64,000 nt of DNA from Bacteroidota bacterium (GTDB taxonomy: Bacteria; Bacteroidota; Bacteroidia; Flavobacteriales; Flavobacteriaceae), in assembly GCA_023446155.1 (NCBI GenBank), contig JAEXIT010000018.1, positions 1 through 64,000 on the forward strand. Direction: 5' to 3'. Under the pieces are notes generated by a model. It was not told the origin of the DNA and made no database searches. It saw only the letters and a list, made by a program, of their open reading frames with translations. Of this stretch, positions 1 through 9,666 are shown one piece after another (position 1 is the stretch's first letter; each line of letters starts with the position of its first letter). A program made the position numbers and the translations under genes.

Positions 1-2
1 TT

Positions 3-434
3 GATACAAAGCTATCGGTAAAAGCCAATACAGCGGATGTTAACGCGAGATTAGCGGAAAAAATTAGTGCGGTTGAATTTGAAGAAGGTCTTGCTGAAAA
101 AGCGAGTTTAAGTGATTTAGCGGTTAAGGCTAACATCACGGATGTCGATACAAAGCTATCGGTAAAAGCCAATACAGCGGATGTTAACGCGAGATTAGCG
201 GAAAAAATCAGTGCGGTTGAATTCGAAGAAGGTCTGGCCGATAAAGCCAGTTTAAGCGATTTAGCGGTTAAGGCAAACATCACGGATGTTGATACAAAGC
301 TATCGGTAAAAGCCAATACAGCGGATGTTAACGCGAGATTAGCGGATAAAATCAGCGCCATTCAATTTGAAGAAGGTCTTGCTGAAAAAGCGAGTTTAAG
401 CGATTTGGCGGTTAAGGCAAACATCACGGATTTA
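3..434 (+). repeat. Three tandem 144-bp repeats inside the fibre gene
   Basis: Near-identical units begin at 3, 147 and 291 with the same opening GATACAAAGCTATCGG. Each unit is 144 bp (48 codons), so copy number can change without a frameshift. Units differ by only scattered bases. The array probably continues upstream of the window, and downstream it decays into more divergent repeats. Confidence 0.95.
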
Positions 435-1961
435 AATAATGGATTAGCACAGAAGGAGAATATCGCCGATGTGAACACAAAACTGTCTGGAAAAGCCAAT
501 CTGGCGGATTTGGCAGCGAAAGCAAATATCACGGATGTGAATACGAGCTTGGCTTTAAAAGCCGATACGACCTATGTGAATTCTGGTTTGGCCGATAAAA
601 TTGGTTCGGTTGCCTTTCAACAAGGTTTGGCTGTAAAAGCGAATGCGTCCGATTTGGCCGCTAAAGCGAATGTTACGGAACTGAATGCCGGTTTGGCTTT
701 AAAAGCGAACGCAAGTGATGTCAATGCAAAATTTGATGAAACCACGACGGTGATCCAGGAAGGCTTAGCATTAAAGGCGAGTAAGGTCGATTTAAGTGCG
801 GGACTTGCACTAAAGGCTAGTGCTAACGATATGGATGTCAAGTTTACCGAGGTGACCAACCTTATGTCTTCAGGATTGGCCACAAAAGCCAATGCCAATG
901 AAGTCTATGGCAAAATAGATGACCTTAGTGCCGGATTAAGCGGAAAAGCGAATGTATCCGAGGTAAACGCAGGGTTGGCGGTAAAAGCCAATGCTAACGA
1001 GATGTATACGCAGTTAGGTCAAAAAGCCAATACCAACGAAGTAGATGCTAAATTTGGCGCTATGTATGAAGGTTTGGTTAATAAAGCAGATACATACGGT
1101 ACTTTAAATGTAAAAGGAGAGTTGCGACCTGGTGATGATTTGAATGATTACCGACAAACAGGTGTTTTTTCGCAAAATTCAGATGAGTATGCCAGAGAAG
1201 GTAAAAATTATCCGGAGTTTATGGCAGGAATGCTAACCATAACCCGAAATTTTACAGACGAAGTGATGTCCTATCAAACGTATCATACTTATGGAATGTC
1301 TAATAAGATCTATCATCGGGCATTTTATAACGGCGAGTGGTCACCCTGGAATTTATTGGGTGCTGGTAATGGCAGTGGTGGCGGAGATTACCTGCTTAAA
1401 TCGGGTAATGAAACCAAATTCGGAAATCTGGGAGTCGAGGGTATTCTTTTGGCTAAAGATAAATCAGAGAATAAGTCATTGCGAATTGAAACATCTAAAG
1501 TCGATATTCCGAATATTCAAGGCGCAGATTATAATCTGAAAAACAATCGCGATATCAGTCTGCAACGCCAGGGTGGTAATGTCGGAATCGGCACATCGTC
1601 ACCAAAAGCGCGATTAGACGTTGAAGGAGGTGGTGTTTTTTCGGGTGAGGTAATAGCAGCTCCGGGGACATCGCCTAACAGTGTACTTACTTTAGGACAA
1701 ATGAATAGGACGCCGGACGATCCAAACGAAAAAGGATTTTTAAAAGTACTTACGTTTCATTTTAACCCGGAAGGGAAGTATCAGGATTATGACCTGATAA
1801 ATGCAAGAATCAAATACATAATGTACTTCAGAAGTTCGGATGGGAAGTATTTTTCACCGTATATCCTGGAACCGCATAACTACGAATTCTATGATAAAGA
1901 AGGCTTTGTCGCTTTCCAGATGGAAGAAAAGAGTTATGCCGTAGTCAATTATATAAAATAA
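3..1961 (+). CDS. Phage/eCIS-type tail fibre protein, 5' end outside window
   Basis: The reading frame is open from base 3 with no start codon, so the gene begins upstream; 652 residues are visible. The first two thirds consist of short repeats of the type LAxKANxxDVN, which predicts a long trimeric, coiled or beta-helical fibre shaft. A segment around bases 1130-1360 (GVFSQNSDEY ... YHRAFYNGEWSPWNLLG) resembles the pyocin knob domain of tail fibres. It is followed by the motif NVGIGTSSPKARLDVEG, common in fibre and spike proteins. The last ~100 residues match nothing I recognise and may be the receptor-binding tip. The next genes are an AAA+ ATPase and a toxin, an order that fits the distal end of an eCIS locus (Afp13, Afp15, cargo). 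A prophage tail fibre is the alternative. The fibre role is well supported, the eCIS membership less so. Confidence 0.75.
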   Translation, partial: DTKLSVKANTADVNARLAEKISAVEFEEGLAEKASLSDLAVKANITDVDTKLSVKANTADVNARLAEKISAVEFEEGLADKASLSDLAVKANITDVDTKLSVKANTADVNARLADKISAIQFEEGLAEKASLSDLAVKANITDLNNGLAQKENIADVNTKLSGKANLADLAAKANITDVNTSLALKADTTYVNSGLADKIGSVAFQQGLAVKANASDLAAKANVTELNAGLALKANASDVNAKFDETTTVIQEGLALKASKVDLSAGLALKASANDMDVKFTEVTNLMSSGLATKANANEVYGKIDDLSAGLSGKANVSEVNAGLAVKANANEMYTQLGQKANTNEVDAKFGAMYEGLVNKADTYGTLNVKGELRPGDDLNDYRQTGVFSQNSDEYAREGKNYPEFMAGMLTITRNFTDEVMSYQTYHTYGMSNKIYHRAFYNGEWSPWNLLGAGNGSGGGDYLLKSGNETKFGNLGVEGILLAKDKSENKSLRIETSKVDIPNIQGADYNLKNNRDISLQRQGGNVGIGTSSPKARLDVEGGGVFSGEVIAAPGTSPNSVLTLGQMNRTPDDPNEKGFLKVLTFHFNPEGKYQDYDLINARIKYIMYFRSSDGKYFSPYILEPHNYEFYDKEGFVAFQMEEKSYAVVNYIK

Positions 1962-1980
1962 CACTTTTGAATTTTAATCA

Positions 1981-2019
1981 AAACCTCACAAATAGTTGCA
2001 AAACGTTGTGAGGTTTTTT
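1981..2019 (+). terminator. Rho-independent terminator after the fibre gene
   Basis: The arms AAACCTCACAA and TTGTGAGGTTT enclose a ~14-nt loop and are followed by a run of T. The site lies 20 bp after the fibre stop codon, so the ATPase gene is probably transcribed separately. The rest of the gap up to 2261 shows no recognisable feature. Confidence 0.8.
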
Positions 2020-2261
2020 ACTCCAAATAACGGCGTTAAGCGGTCGTTGCAATAGCCCTGTAAAACATTTCGGATTGGGTTTCTATTGCTTACAGAAGTC
2101 TGTTTGTATGCAATTGATTTTTAGTGTTTTATTTTTTAATAAGGACCGTTTTTACGACTTACTGCAACTACTGAATCGAACGTCCAAAAAAGGCCTTTTT
2201 GCAAAAAAAAATCGTGAATTTTGAACTTCAAACATATACAAAAACAAACAACCAAAATACA

Positions 2262-3575
2262 ATGGAGTCGAAAAAAATACAGCAATTATTTACATATCTG
2301 GAGGAAGTAATTGTCTGGAGAATTAACAATCCCTCACAGGATTTCAACACAGCATCACCTGGATTTAGTACTAGTGACCATGAAGGCTTTCCACTAGGCG
2401 ACTATATCTCGGAGAAAGAGCTTGCCCGTCATGAAGTTGTCATTCTCTTAATGGCACTGATGCCAAAATTGGACCCGGCGTTATTGCGACGCATTTATTT
2501 AGAGGTACCCAATAGCGTATTATTTGATTTATGTTCAACCAATGACAGTGGCAGGCTTTTTTTACCAACTGTTGAAGCGATACAGTTTATTTTAGGAGGA
2601 AGCTGTATTACGGGGAGATTACAGGCACTACAGTATTTTGATGACTCCACTATATTGTTAAAAGATAATATCCTGAAACTGGTGACGAATCGGGATGAGA
2701 CAACAGTACACAATAAAATAAATGTCACTCAGGAAGGCTTTAACCGCATCCTGTTTGGAATTGAATTATTGCCGAAAATGAGTAACGATTTTCCGGCAGA
2801 ACAATTACACACCCGTAGAACGTGGAGCGACCTTATACTTCCCCAATCCACGTTAAACGAACTTCAAAGTATTGAAGCCTGGTACAATAGCAGTCATATA
2901 CTCATGGAAGAATGGGATATGCAAAAAACGCTGAAACCAGGCTTCCGGGTGTTGTTTTATGGCGACCCAGGGACAGGAAAAACACTGGCGGCGAGTCTTT
3001 TGGGGAAATATACAAAACGACCGGTTTTTCGGGTAGATGTTTCCATGCTGGTTTCCAAATACATCGGTGAAACGGAAAAACAATTGGCGAAACTTTTTGA
3101 CAAAGCCGAAAATAAAAACTGGATTTTGTTTTTTGATGAGGCCGATGCAATTTTTGGAAAACGAACCAATGTTCGCGATGCACACGATAAATATGCCAAT
3201 CAGGAAGTGTCCTATTTGTTGCAGCGAATTGAAACATTTTCAGGATTGATCATATTGGCATCCAACTATAAAAATAATATGGACAAAGCCTTTATGCGAC
3301 GTTTTCACAGCTGTATTCGCTTCAATAACCCGAGACAGGAAGAGCGTTTGCGTATCTGGCAGCACAATTTGCCGAAACAATTAAATATGGAAGATATCGA
3401 TCTGGAAGATATTGCCAGACGATATGAGTTAACAGGCTCAAATATTATGAATGTTATCCAGGACATCAGTTTAAAAACGATTGCTTCAAAATCGACAGAT
3501 TACAAAGTAAGACTGGATGCACTACTGGAAAGTATTCAAAAGGAATATTTAAAAGAGGATAAGATATTCAGTTAA
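2262..3575 (+). CDS. AAA+ ATPase, eCIS Afp15/Pvc15-like
   Basis: The protein has 437 residues from the ATG at 2262. A TTG 63 bp upstream would add 21 residues but is less likely. The C-terminal half is a classical AAA+ module: Walker A GDPGTGKT (234-241), Walker B LFFDEAD (289-295), sensor-1 Asn in ASN (N335) and an arginine-finger pair R346/R347. The N-terminal ~220 residues have no motif I recognise. In contractile injection systems a single AAA+ ATPase of this kind is encoded near the fibre gene and is thought to act in assembly or cargo loading. Its place between a fibre gene and a large nuclease-tipped protein supports that role. A general ClpX/FtsH-like chaperone is less likely because no protease or substrate domain is present. 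Confidence 0.75.
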   Translation: MESKKIQQLFTYLEEVIVWRINNPSQDFNTASPGFSTSDHEGFPLGDYISEKELARHEVVILLMALMPKLDPALLRRIYLEVPNSVLFDLCSTNDSGRLFLPTVEAIQFILGGSCITGRLQALQYFDDSTILLKDNILKLVTNRDETTVHNKINVTQEGFNRILFGIELLPKMSNDFPAEQLHTRRTWSDLILPQSTLNELQSIEAWYNSSHILMEEWDMQKTLKPGFRVLFYGDPGTGKTLAASLLGKYTKRPVFRVDVSMLVSKYIGETEKQLAKLFDKAENKNWILFFDEADAIFGKRTNVRDAHDKYANQEVSYLLQRIETFSGLIILASNYKNNMDKAFMRRFHSCIRFNNPRQEERLRIWQHNLPKQLNMEDIDLEDIARRYELTGSNIMNVIQDISLKTIASKSTDYKVRLDALLESIQKEYLKEDKIFS

Positions 3576-3746
3576 GGCTTCCCAAAAACGTAAAAAGTGG
3601 TCCTGCAATGAATCGTAAACAATCGATTTTTTCAGGAAATAAAATGTTGTATGGAGTGTAATCGTGTGGATTACACTTTGTATGGCATTCCTATAGCATC
3701 AACGAAAGAGAAAAAGAGAAGAACAGAACAATATAATTAGTAAAAA

Positions 3747-6700
3747 ATGAACGCAGAGAAAGAGAGTAATCCGCAGAAAGTAGCGCAAAATAAAGATCAG
3801 AAACAGGCAGCGAATTCGCCTTTTTCTCTGCGCGAAACGGAGCGTTCCAATTTTCAAACGCAGGAGTCGGTTGCTGAGAATGAACAAACCGGTGCCGAGA
3901 AGAGTAGTCCACAGCCTGAAAACGCAAGTATTCCTGCTGTTCACGGCTCTAATCCTGCGTATTCCGATGGTTCCGAACAAAAATACCAACAGCTTCAGAC
4001 GAGTATTGGAACAACAGGAGAATTGGATCATCCCGATACCAAGCAGAAAGAAATGGAATATCGAAGTACGCTTGGAATTAATGAATTGAGAGAATATCAC
4101 GATGCAAAAACGGCAGAGGTAAAATCAGAAGATACCAAAACGACGGATCCGAAGTCGGCGGAAGCAAAACCGACCGCGGAAGTAAAGTCGGCGGAGACAA
4201 AACCATCGGGTGCCAAATCGGTTGATCCGAAGTCGGCCGAAACGCCACAAAAAGCAACCGATGAAAAGCTTGTTGATGTTTCGACCGCTCAAAGCACGGG
4301 TGATACGGCTGCTTCGGCGGAATCAGCACCTGTTATAAAAGCAGCTGATAAATCGGATAAGAAAGATGGGGAAAATGAGGCAGCCGAAGATAAAGCAGCA
4401 ACAGAAGAAGTAGCGGATACAACACCGAAAACGGCTACTGCCAATCCTGTTTTTATGGAAATGCAGGGGCAGGTTGTTGAAACAGCCAAAGGACAGCGTA
4501 GACACGGACCGGCCGGAAAAGCGTCACAAGATGCGCAAGCTGCCGCAGCTTCACCGTCGAATGAACGCCAAAGTATGGCACAAGCCGGTCAGGTAAATAA
4601 AATGAGCGCACAGGAACCAGGATTGTTTAGTGCTGCCGCTTTTAAAGTCGAACTAAAAAAGAAAATTGATGGAGTAAAGCTTCCTACAAATGAGGAAGAT
4701 GCGGATAAGTTCGAGAAAAATAACAACATTAAGGAGGTCAATGACAGGGCAATGGGCTCTGTAAAAAAAGAGAAAAACGCCGCATCGGGAAGTATTGCTA
4801 ATACCACAGCTGAAAAACCGGATACGGCAAAACAACCGGTTCGGAATGTAGCCAAAATGCCGGTGCCGGATCACGGTAAAACACCGGGCGGGGTTAATGC
4901 AGCTAAGGCAATGCCAACAAAACGAGATGCTGCCAATATTGAAAAACCGATTCAGTCGGAAACGGATAACATTGACAGTCAGATGAAAGAGCATGGCGTT
5001 ACGGATGAAATGCTGGCGAACTCAAACGAACCGTCATTCAAAGGTGCTTTAGACGAGAAAAACAAAGCCAAAGAGCAAAGTAAGGCTGCGACCAATCAAT
5101 TTAGAGTAGACGAAACCCAAAAAATAAGCAAAACCCAGAACGAAGCGCAGGCACAAGCGGCGAAGCAAATTGCCGGAATGCACGGTTCCCGTAAAGGAGG
5201 ATTGGATAAAGTACTTGGGAATCAGAAAGAAACGGCCTCTAAGGACACCGCTGAACGTAAGAAAATTGCCGATAACATCAACAAAATCTACAACGAAGCC
5301 AAAGGGGATGTTAAAGGTATTTTAGATGGTCTTGATGATACGGTTGCTAAAAAATTCGCAGATGGTAGTAGAGCTGCAAAAATTGCTTTTGAAAGGCATG
5401 TTGATCAGGAGATGAAAGCCTACAAAAAGCGACGTTATGGCGATTCGTGGCTGGATTGGAGAAACCTGAAGCGTGTCAAAGATGCGATGGTAGGGCTTCC
5501 GAAAGAAGTGGAACAATACTTTGTGACCGGAAAAGAAAAGTATGTTTCAACAATGGATCGCTATATTGACGATATCGCCAACATTGTTGCCAATCAGTTA
5601 AATGCCGCGAAACGAAGAATCGCGACCGGTAAGAAGGAGGTACAGAATTATGTGAACACCTTATCGCCAAGTTTAAAGAAACTCGGAGCCGCTGCGATCA
5701 GCGAAATTCAGGGCAAATTCAATGCGCTTGAAAAAGAGGTCGACAGTAAAAAAGATGCCCTTATCGATGTATTGGCTAAAAAATATGTCGAAAACATTGA
5801 AGCAATCGATGCCCGAATAGAAAACTTAAAAGCCATGAATAAAGGCTTGGTGGGTATGGCATTAAGTGCGTTAAGTGGTGTTTTTGCCTTTATCATTGAG
5901 GTGAAAAATACGCTGACAAACCTATTGGCAAAAGTGGTTGAGGTTGTAGGAGCGATCATCATGGATCCAATTGGATTCTTCGGAAACCTTATTGCAGGTG
6001 TCGGACAAGGATTCTCTAATTTTACAACGAATATCTGGACGCACCTTCAAACCGGATTCTTTGCCTGGTTAACCGGAGCAGCAAAAGGCGTTACGATTAC
6101 CATGCCGGAGGATATCTTCTCATTAAAAGGTATTTTCTCGATTACGATGCAGGTATTGAACCTAACCTGGGACGGAATTCGTTCCATTGGAGCGACAGTC
6201 GTGGGTGAACCGTTAATGAAAGTATTGGAAACCGGAGTTGAAATTGTACAGGTGGTTCGTAAAGATGGAATCGCAGGACTTTGGGAATACCTGAAAGACC
6301 AGTTCCAGGATATTAAAGCGACAGTAATGGATGCCATTATGGACATCATTCAGAGTCAGGTTATCCAGGCGGGTATCAAATGGATTTTAGGATTGTTATC
6401 GCCGGTAGGTGCCTTTGTAAAAGCGATTATGGCGATTATCGATGTGGTGAAATTCTTCGTACAACGTGCCGCGCAGATTGCCGAATTGATCAGTGCGTTT
6501 ATGGATAGTATTTCGGCTATTGCCAGCGGTAAAGTGGGCGCCGTAGCGAAATCGATCGAAAATGCGTTGGCCAAAGCCATCCCGGTTCTTATCGGATTAC
6601 TTGCTTCCATCTTAGGTATCAGCGGACTCGCCGACAAGGTGTTGGGTGTGATCCATAAAATCCGCCAGCGTATTGTAAACGGAATTACCAAGTTCTGGAA

Positions 6701-7982
6701 TTTTGTCAAGGAGAAAGGAAAAGCACTGCTTGGAAAAGTGGGGATTGGAGATAAGAAAGACAATAAGACCAAAGAAGAAAAGAAAAAAGAGAAACCGGAG
6801 GACAAGCGTACTACAGCCGAAAAACAAAAAGACCTGGATGCGGGTATCAAAGAGGGGACAAAATTATTAAAAGATGCTAGTTTAGATAAAAAAGAGATTC
6901 AGAAACGTTTGGAGACGATAGAGGATAGGTATGATTTAAAAGAACTTAAAATTGTTACGGATAAAACGGAAGAAGGTAAAGAAACTGTACATATTCATGG
7001 TAAAGTAAACCCTGGGAAAGATGGAGAGAAGGTTACGAGAACGACCAAAAATGATAAAAAAGTTAGCGGTTGGTTGTTAACGTCTACTACAGTAAAAGAT
7101 TATAGTAAAAGCGAGTTGGAAATCACTGAACCACGAAATGGAGACGCTTATGTTGGATATGAAGCTAAGAAAGAGTCAGAAAAAGGGTTTATTGTAGGGC
7201 GATCAGGAACTACAAATGCTTATATCCGAAAATTGAAAGAGGATAATGACTATTCAAAACAACATGATAGGTTAAGTGGTTATAGCTTGTCAAAAAGGAT
7301 TAATGTTATTGGTGGTGGTAGTGCGACTCATAATAAGTTTTATCCAGAAGAGATTAAGGAAAAACTTTTATCTGGTGGCAGAAAAGAAATAACATATAAA
7401 TATGCTGAAGGAGAACAACAATTTAAGGTGATTTTAAATGCTGATGGTTATCCAACTTTTATAAAAGGTGATAAGCTTACAATACACGATTTGGGTAGAG
7501 GTACTACGCAGGATAGTAAAGGTAAGATTATCAATGCAGGTATGGACGCGGCACACTTAATCGCGAATATGTTTGGTGGTTCCGGTTATCGAGATGCAGA
7601 AAATATCATTGCTACAAGTGCGGAGTATAACCAGATAGTGATGAGAAAGAAAGAAGATACTATTTTAAAATACATTACTGGTGAGAAAACTGCAAAATAT
7701 TTTAGTATGCAAGTTGATTTGGAATTTGTAAAAGATAATACTACATTTGAGATTGAAGAGATACGTAAAGCATTGGCTAAATACGCTAAAGAAGATGACG
7801 ATAGGCACAGTCTTTCAGATTCAGCGCTTCTCCAGCAAATAGAGACACGATTAAAGCAAACTGATCAAAAAAGAGTTAAAAAAGTTGTCTATTTAGTTGA
7901 ATTGTTTGATTCATCTAATGCAAGTATTGATTTTGAGGAATTTAAAATTACTGAACCTGATTTATTATTTGGAACGAAATAA
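3747..7982 (+). CDS. eCIS-associated polymorphic toxin with C-terminal HNH-like nuclease
   Basis: The protein has 1411 residues and no signal peptide. Residues 1-330 are low-complexity and rich in A, K, E, T and P, with repeated KSAEAKPTAEVKSAETK-type segments. Residues ~500-1000 are helical and amphipathic to hydrophobic (AIIMDPIGFFGNLIAGVG, AIPVLIGLLASILGISGL), like the membrane-interacting or packaging body of large eCIS cargo proteins. A charged linker follows. The C-terminal ~330 residues end in a nuclease-like motif, M-D-A-A-H1270-L-I-A-N-M-F-G-G, with N1286 and N1295 downstream. This fits the His base and Asn metal ligand of DNA/RNA non-specific endonucleases (Endonuclea_NS_2-like). 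A presumed immunity gene follows 7 bp later, the usual polymorphic-toxin layout. The nuclease call comes from motif recognition only. Delivery by an eCIS is inferred from the neighbours. Confidence 0.65.
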   Translation: MNAEKESNPQKVAQNKDQKQAANSPFSLRETERSNFQTQESVAENEQTGAEKSSPQPENASIPAVHGSNPAYSDGSEQKYQQLQTSIGTTGELDHPDTKQKEMEYRSTLGINELREYHDAKTAEVKSEDTKTTDPKSAEAKPTAEVKSAETKPSGAKSVDPKSAETPQKATDEKLVDVSTAQSTGDTAASAESAPVIKAADKSDKKDGENEAAEDKAATEEVADTTPKTATANPVFMEMQGQVVETAKGQRRHGPAGKASQDAQAAAASPSNERQSMAQAGQVNKMSAQEPGLFSAAAFKVELKKKIDGVKLPTNEEDADKFEKNNNIKEVNDRAMGSVKKEKNAASGSIANTTAEKPDTAKQPVRNVAKMPVPDHGKTPGGVNAAKAMPTKRDAANIEKPIQSETDNIDSQMKEHGVTDEMLANSNEPSFKGALDEKNKAKEQSKAATNQFRVDETQKISKTQNEAQAQAAKQIAGMHGSRKGGLDKVLGNQKETASKDTAERKKIADNINKIYNEAKGDVKGILDGLDDTVAKKFADGSRAAKIAFERHVDQEMKAYKKRRYGDSWLDWRNLKRVKDAMVGLPKEVEQYFVTGKEKYVSTMDRYIDDIANIVANQLNAAKRRIATGKKEVQNYVNTLSPSLKKLGAAAISEIQGKFNALEKEVDSKKDALIDVLAKKYVENIEAIDARIENLKAMNKGLVGMALSALSGVFAFIIEVKNTLTNLLAKVVEVVGAIIMDPIGFFGNLIAGVGQGFSNFTTNIWTHLQTGFFAWLTGAAKGVTITMPEDIFSLKGIFSITMQVLNLTWDGIRSIGATVVGEPLMKVLETGVEIVQVVRKDGIAGLWEYLKDQFQDIKATVMDAIMDIIQSQVIQAGIKWILGLLSPVGAFVKAIMAIIDVVKFFVQRAAQIAELISAFMDSISAIASGKVGAVAKSIENALAKAIPVLIGLLASILGISGLADKVLGVIHKIRQRIVNGITKFWNFVKEKGKALLGKVGIGDKKDNKTKEEKKKEKPEDKRTTAEKQKDLDAGIKEGTKLLKDASLDKKEIQKRLETIEDRYDLKELKIVTDKTEEGKETVHIHGKVNPGKDGEKVTRTTKNDKKVSGWLLTSTTVKDYSKSELEITEPRNGDAYVGYEAKKESEKGFIVGRSGTTNAYIRKLKEDNDYSKQHDRLSGYSLSKRINVIGGGSATHNKFYPEEIKEKLLSGGRKEITYKYAEGEQQFKVILNADGYPTFIKGDKLTIHDLGRGTTQDSKGKIINAGMDAAHLIANMFGGSGYRDAENIIATSAEYNQIVMRKKEDTILKYITGEKTAKYFSMQVDLEFVKDNTTFEIEEIRKALAKYAKEDDDRHSLSDSALLQQIETRLKQTDQKRVKKVVYLVELFDSSNASIDFEEFKITEPDLLFGTK

Positions 7983-7989
7983 CATTAAA

Positions 7990-8556
7990 ATGGGATTAAA
8001 AAATATAAAAGAATTTATAGAGCAATTCATTAAAAGTGAATATGAATTTAATTTTGCTGAATATAATATGGAAGTTTCCGATGTTGAATGTGAGGAAATA
8101 GCAGAAAAAGTAAATGCTCTGATTTATGATACGAAATACGAGAGAGTGACTAGTATTGAAGAAAGAAAAGGGGATGAGCAATGGGAACAACGGTATAAAG
8201 TGAAATTAAAAAAAATAATTCCCCGTACTTTATTTCAAATTAAACATTACCAGAATCCTACATTAGGAGATGCTTTAAAACGCATTGTTACAGGCGATGA
8301 TTTATATGCTTGCTATGTAAGTTATCCTTCTAATGGTGGAAGAGATTTGTATTTTTCTTCAATCTTTTATGTGGCGGAAACCAATGAAGGCTTGAAAATT
8401 ATTTACGAAAAAAGTTTCAATTCGGATACTGGTATTTGGTATCATCCAGTTGATTTATCTGTAGTTACAGTGATAGATGAAGGTAAATTAATTGAAGTGG
8501 AAAAGTACTTGTCACCAGTTGAGGCTACTAGCCTAGCAGACTATAACGCGGAATAA
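7990..8556 (+). CDS. Probable immunity protein for the upstream nuclease toxin
   Basis: The protein has 188 residues from the ATG at 7990, 7 bp after the toxin stop. An in-frame TTG at 7897 would overlap the toxin gene and add a poor N-terminus, so it was not used. It has no signal peptide and no membrane segment, which fits a cytoplasmic inhibitor of a nuclease. The N-terminus is acidic and helical (KNIKEFIEQFIKSEYEF); the remainder is predicted alpha/beta, with YACYVSYPSNGGRDLYFSS and YEKSFNSDTGIWYHP. I do not recognise the family; an NTF2-like immunity fold is possible but unproven. The call rests on position, size and the toxin next door. A strong terminator follows directly, closing the toxin-immunity unit. 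Confidence 0.6.
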   Translation: MGLKNIKEFIEQFIKSEYEFNFAEYNMEVSDVECEEIAEKVNALIYDTKYERVTSIEERKGDEQWEQRYKVKLKKIIPRTLFQIKHYQNPTLGDALKRIVTGDDLYACYVSYPSNGGRDLYFSSIFYVAETNEGLKIIYEKSFNSDTGIWYHPVDLSVVTVIDEGKLIEVEKYLSPVEATSLADYNAE

Positions 8557-8570
8557 ATAATTGATCATAA

Positions 8571-8604
8571 AAAAAGCGAAGCTTCTCAAGGCTTCGCTTT
8601 TTTT
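8571..8604 (+). terminator. Strong terminator after the toxin-immunity pair
   Basis: Perfect 12-bp arms, AAAAAGCGAAGC and GCTTCGCTTTTT, enclose an 8-nt loop. The A-run on one side and T-run on the other make it potentially bidirectional. Confidence 0.9.
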
Positions 8605-8889
8605 ATGTTTTTAAATTGATATCTGATGCGTCAGAAAATTATTACCGAGTAGAATATTCACCTCACCTTATTGATACGGTTGTAAAAAAATAAGCCATTT
8701 TGTGTTTTTTTTAAGAAAAAGCTATAGTGTAACAAGTCATGAGATTTTAGTTGTAAAATCTTGTTTGTTGTTTAAATAATTTCTTTAATAAGATTTTTAT
8801 AAAGTGCCTATTTTTAGTTAGTTATGCTGTATTAATAAATAAATAAGCTTTTCACCACAATATAGAAACATTCTTTATATAAAAAAGAA

Positions 8890-8931
8890 TACTTTTGCGC
8901 CCGTTTGATCCTTTCAGCGCCCAGTGAAAGG
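8890..8931 (+). promoter_or_regulatory. Candidate -7 box and leader hairpin before the lipoprotein gene
   Basis: The gap 8605-8982 carries no gene. A TACTTTTG box (8890-8897) matches the Bacteroidetes TAnnTTTG -7 consensus, but I found no convincing -33 TTG. Just downstream, CCTTTCA (8910-8916) and TGAAAGG (8925-8931) can form a hairpin in the ~85-nt leader. The function of the hairpin is unknown. Confidence 0.35.
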
Positions 8932-8982
8932 TCAGCTTAAGCCTACAAGTAAATTGTAATTGTTTGGTTATATATTAAAGTC

Positions 8983-9585
8983 TTGAAAATAGTTAAAACC
9001 TTTTTTACTGCTTTCTCACTACTACTGCTTTTATCTTGTGCTAAAGATAAAAAGGGAAGCATTGACGATTCCGAAATCCGGGAACGTTACTTTAACCTTG
9101 AAAAAATAGGTTGGAAATCCAAAGTCTACAATCAAAAAGTGGATAAAATGGACTTTACCGCAACCGAAGTTCCCATTCAGTATTATCTGTTAAAAGACAA
9201 AGGGAATGAAAATTTAGTTTTTGTCGATTCCCTGTACGAACAGAACAAACGCGAACGGGTTATCGAATTCACATTCCAACAGGAAAACGAAAAAGATATT
9301 TTAGATTCCGAAAATACCGGTATTCCCTATGCGGAAGGGGTGAAATACATGTCGTTTGCCATTGAAAGGGATTTTATGGTGGTGGTCAATCAGAAAGATA
9401 CCATTCCGTGTGCAGCAGCCTTATTCGAAAGAAGCTATAAGATCACACCCTATCAGAAAGTGATGTTGTTCTTTTCGAATATCGATCCCAACGCAAAAAT
9501 TCAACTTATTTATAAAGATAAGCTTTTTAAAAAAGGTACCCTGAAATTCCAGTTTAAAGATCCATTTACAGAAATAGCCTTATGA
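8983..9585 (+). CDS. Putative lipoprotein of unknown function
   Basis: The protein has 200 residues and starts with TTG. The start is supported because it immediately gives a good lipoprotein signal, MKIVKTFFTAFSLLLLLSC, with the lipobox cysteine at residue 19. The mature part is charged and predicted mostly beta (PIQYYLLKDKG, RVIEFTFQQENEKD, KLFKKGTLKFQFKDPF), probably a globular domain anchored in a membrane. I do not recognise a family. It stands alone, with a terminator before it and REP-like repeats plus another terminator after it, so the neighbourhood gives no functional hint. A second immunity function for the eCIS toxin was considered, but the strong terminator between them argues against it. 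Confidence 0.7.
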   Translation: MKIVKTFFTAFSLLLLLSCAKDKKGSIDDSEIRERYFNLEKIGWKSKVYNQKVDKMDFTATEVPIQYYLLKDKGNENLVFVDSLYEQNKRERVIEFTFQQENEKDILDSENTGIPYAEGVKYMSFAIERDFMVVVNQKDTIPCAAALFERSYKITPYQKVMLFFSNIDPNAKIQLIYKDKLFKKGTLKFQFKDPFTEIAL

Positions 9586-9666
9586 TAAAGTAAATCCGAA
9601 ACAGCAAGTTTGCTAAAGTCGTCACATGGTATTTAGCGTTGATGGTTTTTGTCGAAATCCAGATCG

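Noticed and set aside
3..434. Regular 144-bp repeats that might suggest a CRISPR or satellite array
   Set aside because: The units are in frame, coding and contiguous without spacers, so they are protein repeats of the fibre.
617..898. 93-codon antisense open frame in the fibre gene
   Set aside because: It mirrors the Ala/Lys-rich repeat codons of the fibre strand and has no independent start context or protein-like features.
7897..7989. Longer immunity gene starting with TTG inside the toxin gene
   Set aside because: The extra 31 residues look like out-of-frame translation of the toxin, and an ATG with normal spacing follows at 7990.
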